A stretch of DNA of 44,738 nt from Bartonella sp. ML70XJBT.G (GTDB lineage Bacteria > Pseudomonadota > Alphaproteobacteria > Rhizobiales > Rhizobiaceae). The notes beneath the pieces are model-generated. The model saw only the letters and a program-made list of their open reading frames with translations, did no database searches and was not told the origin of the DNA. The stretch's first letter is position 1. Every line of letters starts with the position of its first letter. A program made the position numbers and the translations under genes. The stretch covers positions 1 to 44,738 of the forward strand of contig NZ_JAQITA010000018.1 in assembly GCF_028618575.1 (NCBI RefSeq). The letters are read 5' to 3'. Positions 36,463 through 44,738 of the stretch are shown here, in pieces.

Positions 36463-39400
36463 TTATTCTGATGTATCAGATAATGCCCGCTGCGCAATAA
36501 GTTCACGTGCATCATCAAGTTCTACATTAAGAGCAAGTGAACGCATTTCTTTCACCAACACATTAAAGCTCTCAGGTATACCAGCCTCAAATGTATCGTC
36601 ACCACGCACAATTGCCTCATAAACTTTTGTTCGACCAGCAACATCATCGGACTTAACTGTCAACATTTCCTGGAGAGTATATGCAGCACCGTAAGCTTCA
36701 AGTGCCCAAACCTCCATTTCACCAAAACGCTGACCACCAAATTGCGCCTTACCACCCAATGGCTGCTGTGTAACAAGGGAATATGGTCCAATCGAACGCG
36801 CATGAATCTTATCATCAACAAGGTGGTGTAACTTCAACATGTAAATATAACCCACCGTCACCGGACGATCAAAAGGCTCTCCAGTACGACCATCGTAAAG
36901 TGTGACTTGGCCTGAGCTATCTAAACCTGCATCCTCCAGCATCATATTGATATCCGCTTCATGTGCTCCATCAAAAATAGGTGTTGCAATTGAAACGCCT
37001 TTTTTCATCTGCTGCGCTAATTTGTAGAGGCTTTCATTATCATACTGACGGACTGGTTCATTATGATCATTATCAGGCATAAGATTTTCGATACGCTGGC
37101 GCAGAGGTAGTATATCCCCAGTCTCTTGATATAACTCTAACAAATCACCAATCTTCTTGCCCATTCCAGCACATGCCCAACCAAGATGCGTTTCAAGAAT
37201 TTGTCCAACATTCATACGACTAGGCACACCAAGTGGATTTAAAACAATATCAGCATGGGTTCCATCTTCAAGAAATGGCATATCTTCTACGGGAAGAATA
37301 CGAGATACCACCCCCTTATTACCGTGACGTCCCGCCATTTTATCACCTGGTTGGATTTTGCGTTTTACAGCTACAAAAACCTTCACCATTTTCATGACAC
37401 CAGGAGGCATTTCATCGCCTCTTTGGACCTTCTCAACTTTATCCATAAAGCGACGTTGTAGGGCATCCTTTGATTCATCATATTGCTTGCGCAAAGCCTC
37501 AATCTCACCCTGAAGCTTTTCATCCTCAACAGCAAATTGCCACCATTGTGAGCGTGGATACTGCCCCATGATCGTATTATCAAGTTTCTTACTGCTTGCA
37601 AAACCTTTCGGTCCTTCTACTGCCACTTTACCTGCTAACATATCGGAAAGACGCGCATAAACATTGCGATCAAGGATCGACTGCTCATCATCACGGTCTT
37701 TCGCTAAACGCTCAATTTCCTCACGTTCAATTGCCATTGCACGTTCATCTTTTTCGACACCATGACGGTTAAAAACACGAACTTCAACCACAGTTCCAAA
37801 AGTTCCAGGCGGCATGCGCATAGAAGTATCGCGAACATCTGAAGCCTTTTCCCCAAAAATCGCGCGTAAAAGCTTTTCTTCTGGGGTCATGGGACTTTCA
37901 CCTTTTGGTGTAATCTTACCCACTAAAATATCACCAGGTTGAACTTCAGCACCAATATAGATGATGCCAGCTTCATCAAGATTCCTTAATGCTTCTTCTG
38001 CAACGTTAGGAATATCACGGGTGATTTCTTCCGGACCAAGCTTTGTATCCCGTGCCGCGACTTCAAACTCCTCAATATGAATCGAAGTAAAGACATCATC
38101 GGCAACAATGCGTTCAGATAACAAGATGGAATCTTCGTAGTTGTATCCATTCCAAGGCATAAAAGCCACAAGCACATTCCGCCCAAGAGCTAAATCACCA
38201 AGATCTGTGGAAGGACCATCAGCAATAATATCACCCTTTTCTATCCGATCCCCAACATGCACAAGAGGACGCTGATTAATACAAGTAGACTGATTAGAAC
38301 GCTGAAATTTCTGTAAGCGATAAATATCAACGCCAGATTTTGAAGGATCTAAATCTTCTGTTGCACGAATAACAATACGGGTTGCATCAACTTGATCGAC
38401 AATACCACTGCGCTTTGCACTCACAGCTGCACCTGAATCACGCGCAACAACCGATTCCATTCCCGTACCCACAAAAGGTGCTTCAGCACGTACAAGAGGC
38501 ACTGCCTGGCGTTGCATATTTGATCCCATCAACGCACGATTGGCATCATCATTTTCCAAAAACGGAATAAGAGCTGCTGCGACCGAAACTAGCTGTTTTG
38601 GAGAAACGTCCATCAAATCTACATGATCGCGCGGCGCCATCAAAACCTCACCCGCATGACGACAAACAACGAATTCTTCTGTAAAGCGCCCTTCACTATC
38701 TAACGAAGAATTGGCCTGTGCTACATAATGCTTTGATTCTTCCATCGCAGAGAGATAAATAACTTCTGTTGTTACTTTACCATCAACAATTTTACGATAT
38801 GGACTTTCAATAAAACCATATTTATTAACACGTGCAAATGTCGCTAAGGAATTAATCAAACCAATATTAGGGCCTTCAGGGGTTTCAATCGGACAAATAC
38901 GACCATAATGCGTAGGATGTACGTCACGAACTTCAAAACCCGCTCTCTCACGAGTCAAACCACCTGGACCAAGAGCAGAAAGACGACGTTTATGGGTAAT
39001 TTCTGATAATGGATTGGTTTGATCCATAAACTGTGATAATTGCGAAGAGCCAAAAAATTCGCGAACCGCTGCAGCAGCAGGCTTTGCATTTATTAAGTCC
39101 TGCGGCATGACTGTATCAATTTCAACCGATGACATACGCTCTTTTATCGCACGCTCCATGCGCAATAAACCAATGCGGTATTGATTCTCCATCAATTCCC
39201 CAACGGAACGAACACGACGATTGCCAAGATTATCAATATCGTCAATTTCACCACGACCATCACGCAATTCAACCAACATCTTCACAACAGCAAGAATATC
39301 TTCTTGACGCAAAATGCGAACTGTATCTGGACAATCAAGATCCATCCGTAAATTCATCTTAACACGCCCAACCGCAGAAAGATCATAACGTTCTGGATCA

Positions 39401-40611
39401 AAAAACAGCGAATGGAACATAGCTTCTGCTGTATCCATTGTTGGTGGCTCACCTGGACGCATTACGCGGTAAATATCAAATAATGCATCCTGTCGGCTTT
39501 CATTTTTATCCACTTTTAAAGTATTACGGATATATGCCCCAACATTCATATGGTCGATATCAAGGATATTGATTTGATCCGCATTAACATCAGATAAAAT
39601 TTTTAATATTTTTTCATCAATTTCATCACCAGCTTCAAGATAAATCTCACCTGTCTGATAATTGACAATATCTTCTGCTAAATAGCACCCTAATAAATCA
39701 TCCTCACTGACTTTGACTGCTTTTAACCCCTTTTCAGCTAAAGATTTTGCAACACGAACCGTTAGCTTTTTACCAGCCTCAGCAACAACTTCGCCACTGT
39801 CTGCATCAACAAGGTCAGAAACGAGCTTCATTCCTTTAAAGCGATCAACAGAATAAGGAATACGCCACCCATCCCCATCTCGCTCATAAGTCACTTTATT
39901 ATAAAATGTCGACAAAATATCTGATGCATCCATGCCTAATGCCATCAAAAGACTCGTAACAGGAATCTTACGTCGCCGATCAATGCGGGCATAAATGATG
40001 TCTTTAGCATCAAACTCGATATCAAGCCAAGACCCCCGATAAGGAATAACACGAGCAGCAAAAAGAAACTTACCCGATGAATGGGACTTTCCCTTATCAT
40101 GATCAAAAAAGACACCAGGAGAACGGTGCATCTGTGAAACAATAACACGCTCTGTACCATTAATGATAAAAGTACCATTCGTCGTCATTAAAGGCATATC
40201 GCCCATATAAACGCCTTGCTCTTTTATATCTTTGATATCCTTTGAGCCAGTGTCTTCATCAACATCAAAAACGATTAAACGTAATATCACTTTCAATGGT
40301 GCAGCATAAGTCAAATCACGCTGACGGCATTCCTCAACATCAAATTTTGGTAAATCAAATTCATAACCAACAAACTCAAGCATAGCTGTACCGGAAAAAT
40401 CCGAAATAGGAAATACCGATTTAAAAACAGCTTGCAAACCTTCATCTGGTCGTCCACCTTTGGGTTCCTCAACCATGAGAAACTGATCATATGACGCTTT
40501 TTGAACCTCAATAAGATTCGGCATCTCTGCTACTTCAGGAATCTTACCAAAAAATTTGCGTACGCGCTTACGACCATTGAATTGAGACATCATCGCTAGG
40601 GTCTGAGCCAT
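36463..40611 (-). CDS. rpoB: RNA polymerase subunit beta
   Basis: Beta subunit, 1382 aa from ATG 40611 ([24 protein letters not shown] upstream). The rifampicin-binding cluster has the sensitive-type residues: [20 protein letters not shown] and [18 protein letters not shown], with Asp, His and Ser at the usual resistance positions unchanged. Other marks are [58 protein letters not shown] and a C-terminal clamp region ([19 protein letters not shown]). Length fits rhizobial RpoB. Co-transcribed with rpoC. Confidence 0.96.
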   Translation of the reverse strand: MAQTLAMMSQFNGRKRVRKFFGKIPEVAEMPNLIEVQKASYDQFLMVEEPKGGRPDEGLQAVFKSVFPISDFSGTAMLEFVGYEFDLPKFDVEECRQRDLTYAAPLKVILRLIVFDVDEDTGSKDIKDIKEQGVYMGDMPLMTTNGTFIINGTERVIVSQMHRSPGVFFDHDKGKSHSSGKFLFAARVIPYRGSWLDIEFDAKDIIYARIDRRRKIPVTSLLMALGMDASDILSTFYNKVTYERDGDGWRIPYSVDRFKGMKLVSDLVDADSGEVVAEAGKKLTVRVAKSLAEKGLKAVKVSEDDLLGCYLAEDIVNYQTGEIYLEAGDEIDEKILKILSDVNADQINILDIDHMNVGAYIRNTLKVDKNESRQDALFDIYRVMRPGEPPTMDTAEAMFHSLFFDPERYDLSAVGRVKMNLRMDLDCPDTVRILRQEDILAVVKMLVELRDGRGEIDDIDNLGNRRVRSVGELMENQYRIGLLRMERAIKERMSSVEIDTVMPQDLINAKPAAAAVREFFGSSQLSQFMDQTNPLSEITHKRRLSALGPGGLTRERAGFEVRDVHPTHYGRICPIETPEGPNIGLINSLATFARVNKYGFIESPYRKIVDGKVTTEVIYLSAMEESKHYVAQANSSLDSEGRFTEEFVVCRHAGEVLMAPRDHVDLMDVSPKQLVSVAAALIPFLENDDANRALMGSNMQRQAVPLVRAEAPFVGTGMESVVARDSGAAVSAKRSGIVDQVDATRIVIRATEDLDPSKSGVDIYRLQKFQRSNQSTCINQRPLVHVGDRIEKGDIIADGPSTDLGDLALGRNVLVAFMPWNGYNYEDSILLSERIVADDVFTSIHIEEFEVAARDTKLGPEEITRDIPNVAEEALRNLDEAGIIYIGAEVQPGDILVGKITPKGESPMTPEEKLLRAIFGEKASDVRDTSMRMPPGTFGTVVEVRVFNRHGVEKDERAMAIEREEIERLAKDRDDEQSILDRNVYARLSDMLAGKVAVEGPKGFASSKKLDNTIMGQYPRSQWWQFAVEDEKLQGEIEALRKQYDESKDALQRRFMDKVEKVQRGDEMPPGVMKMVKVFVAVKRKIQPGDKMAGRHGNKGVVSRILPVEDMPFLEDGTHADIVLNPLGVPSRMNVGQILETHLGWACAGMGKKIGDLLELYQETGDILPLRQRIENLMPDNDHNEPVRQYDNESLYKLAQQMKKGVSIATPIFDGAHEADINMMLEDAGLDSSGQVTLYDGRTGEPFDRPVTVGYIYMLKLHHLVDDKIHARSIGPYSLVTQQPLGGKAQFGGQRFGEMEVWALEAYGAAYTLQEMLTVKSDDVAGRTKVYEAIVRGDDTFEAGIPESFNVLVKEMRSLALNVELDDARELIAQRALSDTSE

Positions 40612-40858
40612 CGTCGCTCCTTGATCTTTACTTTTCAAGGTAGACTAAACCTTGAAAGCCTTATATCATTAACCTGCATATGCAGATCAGTTCATTCGAT
40701 ACCCATTTAGGGCACTACCAATTTGTCCCACTCATAAAAACCATCTATTCAATTGGCTCAACAATGAGGGACTAAGAGCAAAAACCACTCCCAACAGTTA
40801 CTGGAAAGCTGGGAAAAGTTCTTCATTAATCATTTCCCTTCTTGTGAGAAGAAAGGAA

Positions 40859-40884
40859 ATCGGCGAACATAAATGCTCGCCGAT
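40859..40884 (-). promoter_or_regulatory. Hairpin between rplL and rpoB (candidate attenuator)
   Basis: On the minus strand, ATCGGCGAGC/GTTCGCCGAT makes a 10-bp stem (one G-U) with a 6-base loop, only 11 bp after the rplL stop. The following bases (TTCCTTTCTTCTC) are only partly T-rich. A leaky terminator or RNA-processing site in this gap is known from other bacteria and would set the ribosomal-protein to polymerase ratio. Confidence 0.6.
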
Positions 40885-40894
40885 AAAATCAAAT

Positions 40895-41266
40895 TTATTT
40901 AAGTTCAACTTTAGCACCAGCAGCTTCAAGTTGAGATTTAATTTTTTCTGCTTCGTCTTTTGAAGCCCCCTCTTTAATAGGTTTAGGTGCTCCTTCCACC
41001 AAATCTTTAGCTTCTTTAAGACCAAGGCCTGTAAGAGCGCGAACTTCCTTAATAACATTAATTTTTTGCGCACCACCTTCAACAAGAATAACATCAAATT
41101 CTGTTTTTTCTTCAGCAGCTGGCGCAGCAGCACCAGCAACAGCAGCGACAGCTACAGGAGCAGCAGCCGAAACACCCCACTTCTCTTCAAGCAACTTAGA
41201 AAGCTCTGCTGCTTCCAAAAGGGTTAGGTTAGAAAGGTCTTCTACGATCTTCGCTAGATCAGCCAT
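40895..41266 (-). CDS. rplL: 50S ribosomal protein L7/L12
   Basis: Stalk protein, 123 aa. N-terminal dimerisation domain [20 protein letters not shown], an alanine-rich hinge ([16 protein letters not shown]) and the factor-binding C-terminal domain ([36 protein letters not shown]). It follows rplJ by 100 bp. AAGGAA precedes ATG 41266. Confidence 0.95.
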   Translation of the reverse strand: MADLAKIVEDLSNLTLLEAAELSKLLEEKWGVSAAAPVAVAAVAGAAAPAAEEKTEFDVILVEGGAQKINVIKEVRALTGLGLKEAKDLVEGAPKPIKEGASKDEAEKIKSQLEAAGAKVELK

Positions 41267-41366
41267 TTTTAAATTCCTTCAATTAAAAGATTTGAACCAT
41301 TGTTTAAACTTATTCAAAAAATAGAAAAGTACTAAAACTCTTCCATAGTATGAATGCAAAACAGCC

Positions 41367-41885
41367 TTAAGCCGCCTTATTCTCCTGAGCATATGCCCCA
41401 ATGACACGTGCAACCTGACCACCAGGTGCATTAACAACCTGTGCGATACGGGTTGCAGGAGTAGAAATCATACCGACAAGTTTTGCGCGTAATTCGTTTA
41501 GTGAAGGCAATGAAGCCAATGACTTCACAGCATCTACACTCAAACTTATTGCACCCATTGAACCGCCAAGGATGACAAATTTGTCATTGGTTTTCGCAAA
41601 ATCAACAGCAACTTTCGGTGCTGTAATTGGATCTTCTGAATAAGCAATAAGCGTCTGTCCCGTAAACAAACACGCTATTGATTCAGATTCCGTGCCCTGA
41701 AGAGCGATTTTAGCAAGACGGTTTTTGGCGACTTTAACGGCACCGCCAGCTTCACCCATTCTCGAACGAAGATCGTTCATCTGCGAAACTGTCAGACCGG
41801 AATAATGTGCAACAACAACAGAACCAGACTTCTGGAAAGCCTCGTTAAGCCATGTAACAAATTCGCGTTTTTCCGCTCTATTCAC
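41367..41885 (-). CDS. rplJ: 50S ribosomal protein L10
   Basis: Stalk base protein, 172 aa, binding 23S rRNA and the L7/L12 dimers. Begins [20 protein letters not shown], then [33 protein letters not shown] and [20 protein letters not shown], with the L12-binding tail at the end. Preceded by GGAGAGA and a long structured leader consistent with autoregulation by the L10-L12 complex. Confidence 0.95.
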   Translation of the reverse strand: MNRAEKREFVTWLNEAFQKSGSVVVAHYSGLTVSQMNDLRSRMGEAGGAVKVAKNRLAKIALQGTESESIACLFTGQTLIAYSEDPITAPKVAVDFAKTNDKFVILGGSMGAISLSVDAVKSLASLPSLNELRAKLVGMISTPATRIAQVVNAPGGQVARVIGAYAQENKAA

Positions 41886-42247
41886 TGTCTCTCTCCATTT
41901 AACAGATTTGCTAAAACAAACCCGTTGGTTACCTTTGATAACATAAAATATCTTATGCCACCGATGAGGATCCTGTCCCCTTTTTCACGCACAGCGATCA
42001 AAGGCAACCTTGGCTCAAACCCTTTAAGTCTTTAACTCTCAGTTCTTACCCCAGTCTCATGCAGGTTTTTTTGATTAAGATACTCTAATAGCATCACCCA
42101 CAATCTCGGACAGGATATTCCGGAATTTCCTCCGGCATCACCTAAGCTCGATAAAGCTTAGATAACAAAATAACGATAAAAATCGATATTTTAAAATATA
42201 ATTTTGATATTCATACACCCCAAACAAAATTATAAATCTGTTTAAAC
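41886..42247 (-). other. rplJ leader region
   Basis: A 362-bp spacer between rplA and rplJ without a gene. It contains the long stem listed separately and two copies of GGTGATGC in transcript sense, about 45 bases apart and flanking a GGAAATTCC palindrome. Its size and structure indicate a regulatory leader and probably an additional promoter. Confidence 0.6.
41927..42009 (-). ncRNA. Candidate L10 leader (autoregulatory mRNA structure)
   Basis: In transcript sense, GGTTGCCTTTGAT (42009-41997) pairs with ATCAAAGGTAACC (41939-41927) over 13 bp with one G-U. The 57-base loop between them contains GGGGACAGGATCCTC. The structure ends about 40 bases before the rplJ start. In other bacteria L10-(L12) binds such a leader to repress translation of rplJL; that function is inferred here from position and structure. 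Confidence 0.6.
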
Positions 42248-42946
42248 TCACTCTGCACGAACTGTTGTAGGATCAACTTTAACCCCAATCCCCATAGTTG
42301 AAGAAACTGCAACACGTTTAATATATTCACCTTTTGCACCTTGCGGTTTGGCTTTAATAACAGCACTGGCAAAAGCTTTAATATTTTCTACTATTTTTTC
42401 AACCCCAAAAGAAGCCTTACCAATGCCAGCATGTACAATACCAGCTTTTTCTACACGAAATTCAACAGCACCACCTTTAGAAGCTTTAACAGCACCAGAA
42501 ACATCAAGTGTCACAGTTCCAACTTTCGGATTTGGCATCAAACTGCGTGGACCAAGAATCTTACCAAGACGACCAACCAAAGGCATCATATCCGGTGTTG
42601 CGATACAACGATCAAAATCAATCGTTCCACCATTAATACTTTCAAACAAATCTTCAGCTCCTACAATATCTGCACCAGCTGCTTTAGCTTCCTCAGCCTT
42701 ATCTCCACGCGCAAAAACCGCAACACGAACATTACGCCCCGTTCCATTGGGTAAATGAGCAACACCCCGAACCATTTGATCTGCATGACGCGGATCAACG
42801 CCTAAGTTCATCGAAATTTCAATTGTTTCGTCAAATTTAGCAACTGCACGCTCCTTAACCATCGAAACAGCATCATTTAAAGCGTAAAGTTGATTAAAAT
42901 CAACATCTTTGCGGATATTTTTTATTCTCTTTGCTAGTTTTGTCAT
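42248..42946 (-). CDS. rplA: 50S ribosomal protein L1
   Basis: L1 stalk protein, 232 aa, binding 23S rRNA and its own mRNA. Start ATG 42946 ([16 protein letters not shown]) lies 4 bp after the rplK stop; the frame is open further upstream only as an overlap with rplK. Marks: [20 protein letters not shown], the signature [20 protein letters not shown] and [20 protein letters not shown]. Confidence 0.95.
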   Translation of the reverse strand: MTKLAKRIKNIRKDVDFNQLYALNDAVSMVKERAVAKFDETIEISMNLGVDPRHADQMVRGVAHLPNGTGRNVRVAVFARGDKAEEAKAAGADIVGAEDLFESINGGTIDFDRCIATPDMMPLVGRLGKILGPRSLMPNPKVGTVTLDVSGAVKASKGGAVEFRVEKAGIVHAGIGKASFGVEKIVENIKAFASAVIKAKPQGAKGEYIKRVAVSSTMGIGVKVDPTTVRAE

Positions 42947-42950
42947 AACA

Positions 42951-43379
42951 TTAGCCCACCACTTCCAAGCCCATAGAGCGAGCAGAACCTTCAACCATAC
43001 GCATCGCTGACTCAATGTCATTAGCGTTAAGATCTTTCATCTTTGCTTCTGCAATTGAACGTATCTTATCACGCGAGATGCTCCCTACAGACACTTTACC
43101 AGGCTCTTTTGAACCAGATTTTAAATTTGCTTCCTTTTTTAAGAAAAAGGATACAGGAGGTGTCTTTAAAGAAAAGGTAAAAGACTTATCTTGGTAATAA
43201 GTGATCACAACTGGAATCGGTGCACCCTTCTCCATTTCCTGTGTCGCTGCATTAAATGCCTTACAAAATTCCATAATATTAATCCCACGCTGACCAAGAG
43301 CTGGACCAATCGGTGGAGATGGAGTAGCAGCCCCTGCAGGAACCTGCAACTTAAGCTGACCTATACTTTTTTTTGCCAT
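42951..43379 (-). CDS. rplK: 50S ribosomal protein L11
   Basis: GTPase-centre protein L11, 142 aa. Marks: [40 protein letters not shown], and the rRNA-binding C-terminal part with [20 protein letters not shown] and MGLEV. The proline-rich hinge is intact. Co-translated with rplA. About 150 bp separates it from nusG. Confidence 0.95.
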   Translation of the reverse strand: MAKKSIGQLKLQVPAGAATPSPPIGPALGQRGINIMEFCKAFNAATQEMEKGAPIPVVITYYQDKSFTFSLKTPPVSFFLKKEANLKSGSKEPGKVSVGSISRDKIRSIAEAKMKDLNANDIESAMRMVEGSARSMGLEVVG

Positions 43380-43527
43380 AACAATCTGCCTTCAATTTTA
43401 CTGGTATACGGACAACTTGCTCGCCCGCCACCTACTGCAGTTAAGTGGTTCGGTTCATTAAGCCGACAATAGCCATAAATCACCTCCCACCAATTACTCA
43501 AAGTGATAAAAACCACTTTAAATCTCA

Positions 43528-44058
43528 TCAGAGTTTTTCAACCTGATCAAACTCTAAATCAACAGGCGTAGGACGCCCAAAAATGAGAACCTCGACCTTA
43601 AGGCGAGAACGCTCTTCTTCAACCTCTTGCACGATACCATTAAAGGAAACAAAAGGACCATCAGCAACGCGAACCTGCTCTCCCACCTCAAATAATACAG
43701 AAGATTTCGGAGTCTCAACCCCTTCTTGAACCTGTTTAAGAATCTGCTCAACTTCTCGATCAGAAATGGGAACGGGACGCGAATCTGACCCCAAAAAACC
43801 CGTCACTTTAGGGGTATTTTTAATGAGATGGTAAACCTCATCTGTCAACTCAGCACAAACAAGAACGTAACCAGGAAAAAATTTCCGCTCAGCATCAACT
43901 TTGCGCCCACGACGAACCTCTACAATACGCTCTGTAGGAACAAAAATCTTCTCAAACAGATGATCAAGCCCCTTCTGTTTTGCTTCCTTCTCAATAGCTT
44001 CCGCTACCTTCTTTTCAAAATTTGAATATGCTTGAACAATATACCAACGAGCAGCCAC
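43528..44058 (-). CDS. nusG: Transcription termination/antitermination factor NusG
   Basis: 176 aa. The NGN domain (ARWYIVQAYSNFEKKVAEAI, RKFFPGYVLVCAELTDEVYH, NTPKVTGFLGSDSRPVPI) binds RNA polymerase. The KOW domain (VRVADGPFVSFNGIVQEVEE) contacts Rho or S10. I choose GTG 44058, which has AAGGA nine bases upstream and gives the length usual in rhizobia; two earlier in-frame GTG codons (44064, 44076) are less well placed. It follows secE by 20 bp. Confidence 0.92.
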   Translation of the reverse strand: MAARWYIVQAYSNFEKKVAEAIEKEAKQKGLDHLFEKIFVPTERIVEVRRGRKVDAERKFFPGYVLVCAELTDEVYHLIKNTPKVTGFLGSDSRPVPISDREVEQILKQVQEGVETPKSSVLFEVGEQVRVADGPFVSFNGIVQEVEEERSRLKVEVLIFGRPTPVDLEFDQVEKL

Positions 44059-44078
44059 AGTCACACTTCCTTGCACTT

Positions 44079-44291
44079 TTAACTAAAAAGATATTTTAGA
44101 AGATCAATAAACCGCCAAACACCAAAATGCATAATTTGATCCACAACAAAAAAGAAAGCCGAAGCTAATGCCGTTACTAACAACACCATAACAGTCGAAA
44201 TTACTGTTTCACGACGCGTAGGCCACTTCACCTTAACTGTTTCTGCATAAACCTGCTTTAAAAAGGTAATTGGATTGGTTTTAGATGCCAT
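44079..44291 (-). CDS. secE: Preprotein translocase subunit SecE
   Basis: Short single-helix form of SecE (70 aa) that clamps SecY. The conserved amphipathic region FLKQVYAETVKVKWPTRRET precedes the transmembrane helix VMVLLVTALASAFFFVVDQI. Located between tRNA-Trp and nusG, the standard order. Confidence 0.93.
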   Translation of the reverse strand: MASKTNPITFLKQVYAETVKVKWPTRRETVISTVMVLLVTALASAFFFVVDQIMHFGVWRFIDLLKYLFS

Positions 44292-44497
44292 TAGTCACAC
44301 TATACTCTTTCTACTTTATAGTACTTATACAACAAAATAAATACGACAAAAATGCGAAAAGCCAATCTTAAGCCTTATGCACCTTCCTTATTCTCTACTC
44401 AATAACGATTCACACACAAAAAAACAAGCCCTATAGAAAAAAAAGAGAGGAAGGCAGTGAAAAAACCGCCTCCTAACAGCGAAAACTCATTTCTCTC

Positions 44498-44573
<76 letters not shown>

Positions 44574-44619
44574 AACTTTTTTATTAAATCATTCACCAAT
44601 TCCCCTCAAAGACCAATCC

Positions 44620-44738
44620 TTACTCAATGATCTTAGAAACGATACCGGCACCAACAGTACGACCACCTTCACGAATAGCAAAGCGAAGTTTCTCTTCCAT
44701 GGCAATAGGCACAATCAATGAAACATCCATCGCAACAT
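44620..44738 (-). CDS. tuf: Elongation factor Tu, 3' end (partial)
   Basis: The minus strand reads [20 protein letters not shown], then [18 protein letters not shown] and TAA 44620-44622. This is the conserved C-terminus of EF-Tu domain III. The gene begins beyond the right edge of the window. This is the tuf copy next to tRNA-Trp. Confidence 0.93.

Overview
The window looks like a chromosomal segment of a Bartonella species (Alphaproteobacteria, Rhizobiales). The base composition is AT-rich, spacers are long and full of gene debris, and core genes have rhizobial-type products (RpoB 1382 aa, RpoC 1403 aa, DivK, NusG of 176 aa). There is also a large autotransporter of the type Bartonella carries in many copies. 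The species cannot be fixed from the sequence alone; a rodent-associated lineage is a guess.

Layout. (1) 1-3134: the 3' part of a type ISP restriction-modification gene, split by one in-frame stop, followed by 1.4 kb of non-coding DNA with iteron-like ACTGACA repeats. (2) 4574-9422: an accessory zone. It holds a decayed HigBA remnant, an EamA transporter gene behind a fused carboxymuconolactone decarboxylase/SDR ruin, an intact-looking ParDE-type toxin-antitoxin pair, and a fumarylacetoacetate hydrolase family gene translationally coupled to a broken LysE exporter. (3) 10742-19088: housekeeping block of lemA and a TPM-domain gene, lipB, topoisomerase IV parE, recJ on the opposite strand, rplM-rpsI with a strong terminator, and divK. 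(4) 20006-24826: the most unusual locus. A run of tiny membrane-protein ORFs and a glycine-zipper small protein lies divergent from a type I secretion operon (ABC exporter, HlyD adaptor, HlyC-type toxin acyltransferase). The ABC and acyltransferase genes are broken; the adaptor is intact. (5) 24925-32012: an intact autotransporter gene, a small lipoprotein gene with a decayed paralogue beside it, and several unidentified gene remnants in long spacers. (6) 32013-44738: the core cluster read on the minus strand, tuf(3' end)-tRNA-Trp-secE-nusG-rplK-rplA-rplJ-rplL-rpoB-rpoC, with a long hairpin upstream of rplJ, a hairpin between rplL and rpoB, and a terminator after rpoC.

How it fits together. 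The two housekeeping blocks are intact, while the DNA between them has taken up and lost accessory modules repeatedly. The best candidate for an under-described system is the 20.0-24.8 kb locus. It reads as a bacteriocin- or toxin-like secretion cassette in which a small glycine-zipper protein with a single lysine sits next to a type I exporter and a lysine-acyltransferase homologue. In this strain the cassette is largely inactivated. Frameshifts and stops were read by eye from one sequence and could include assembly errors.
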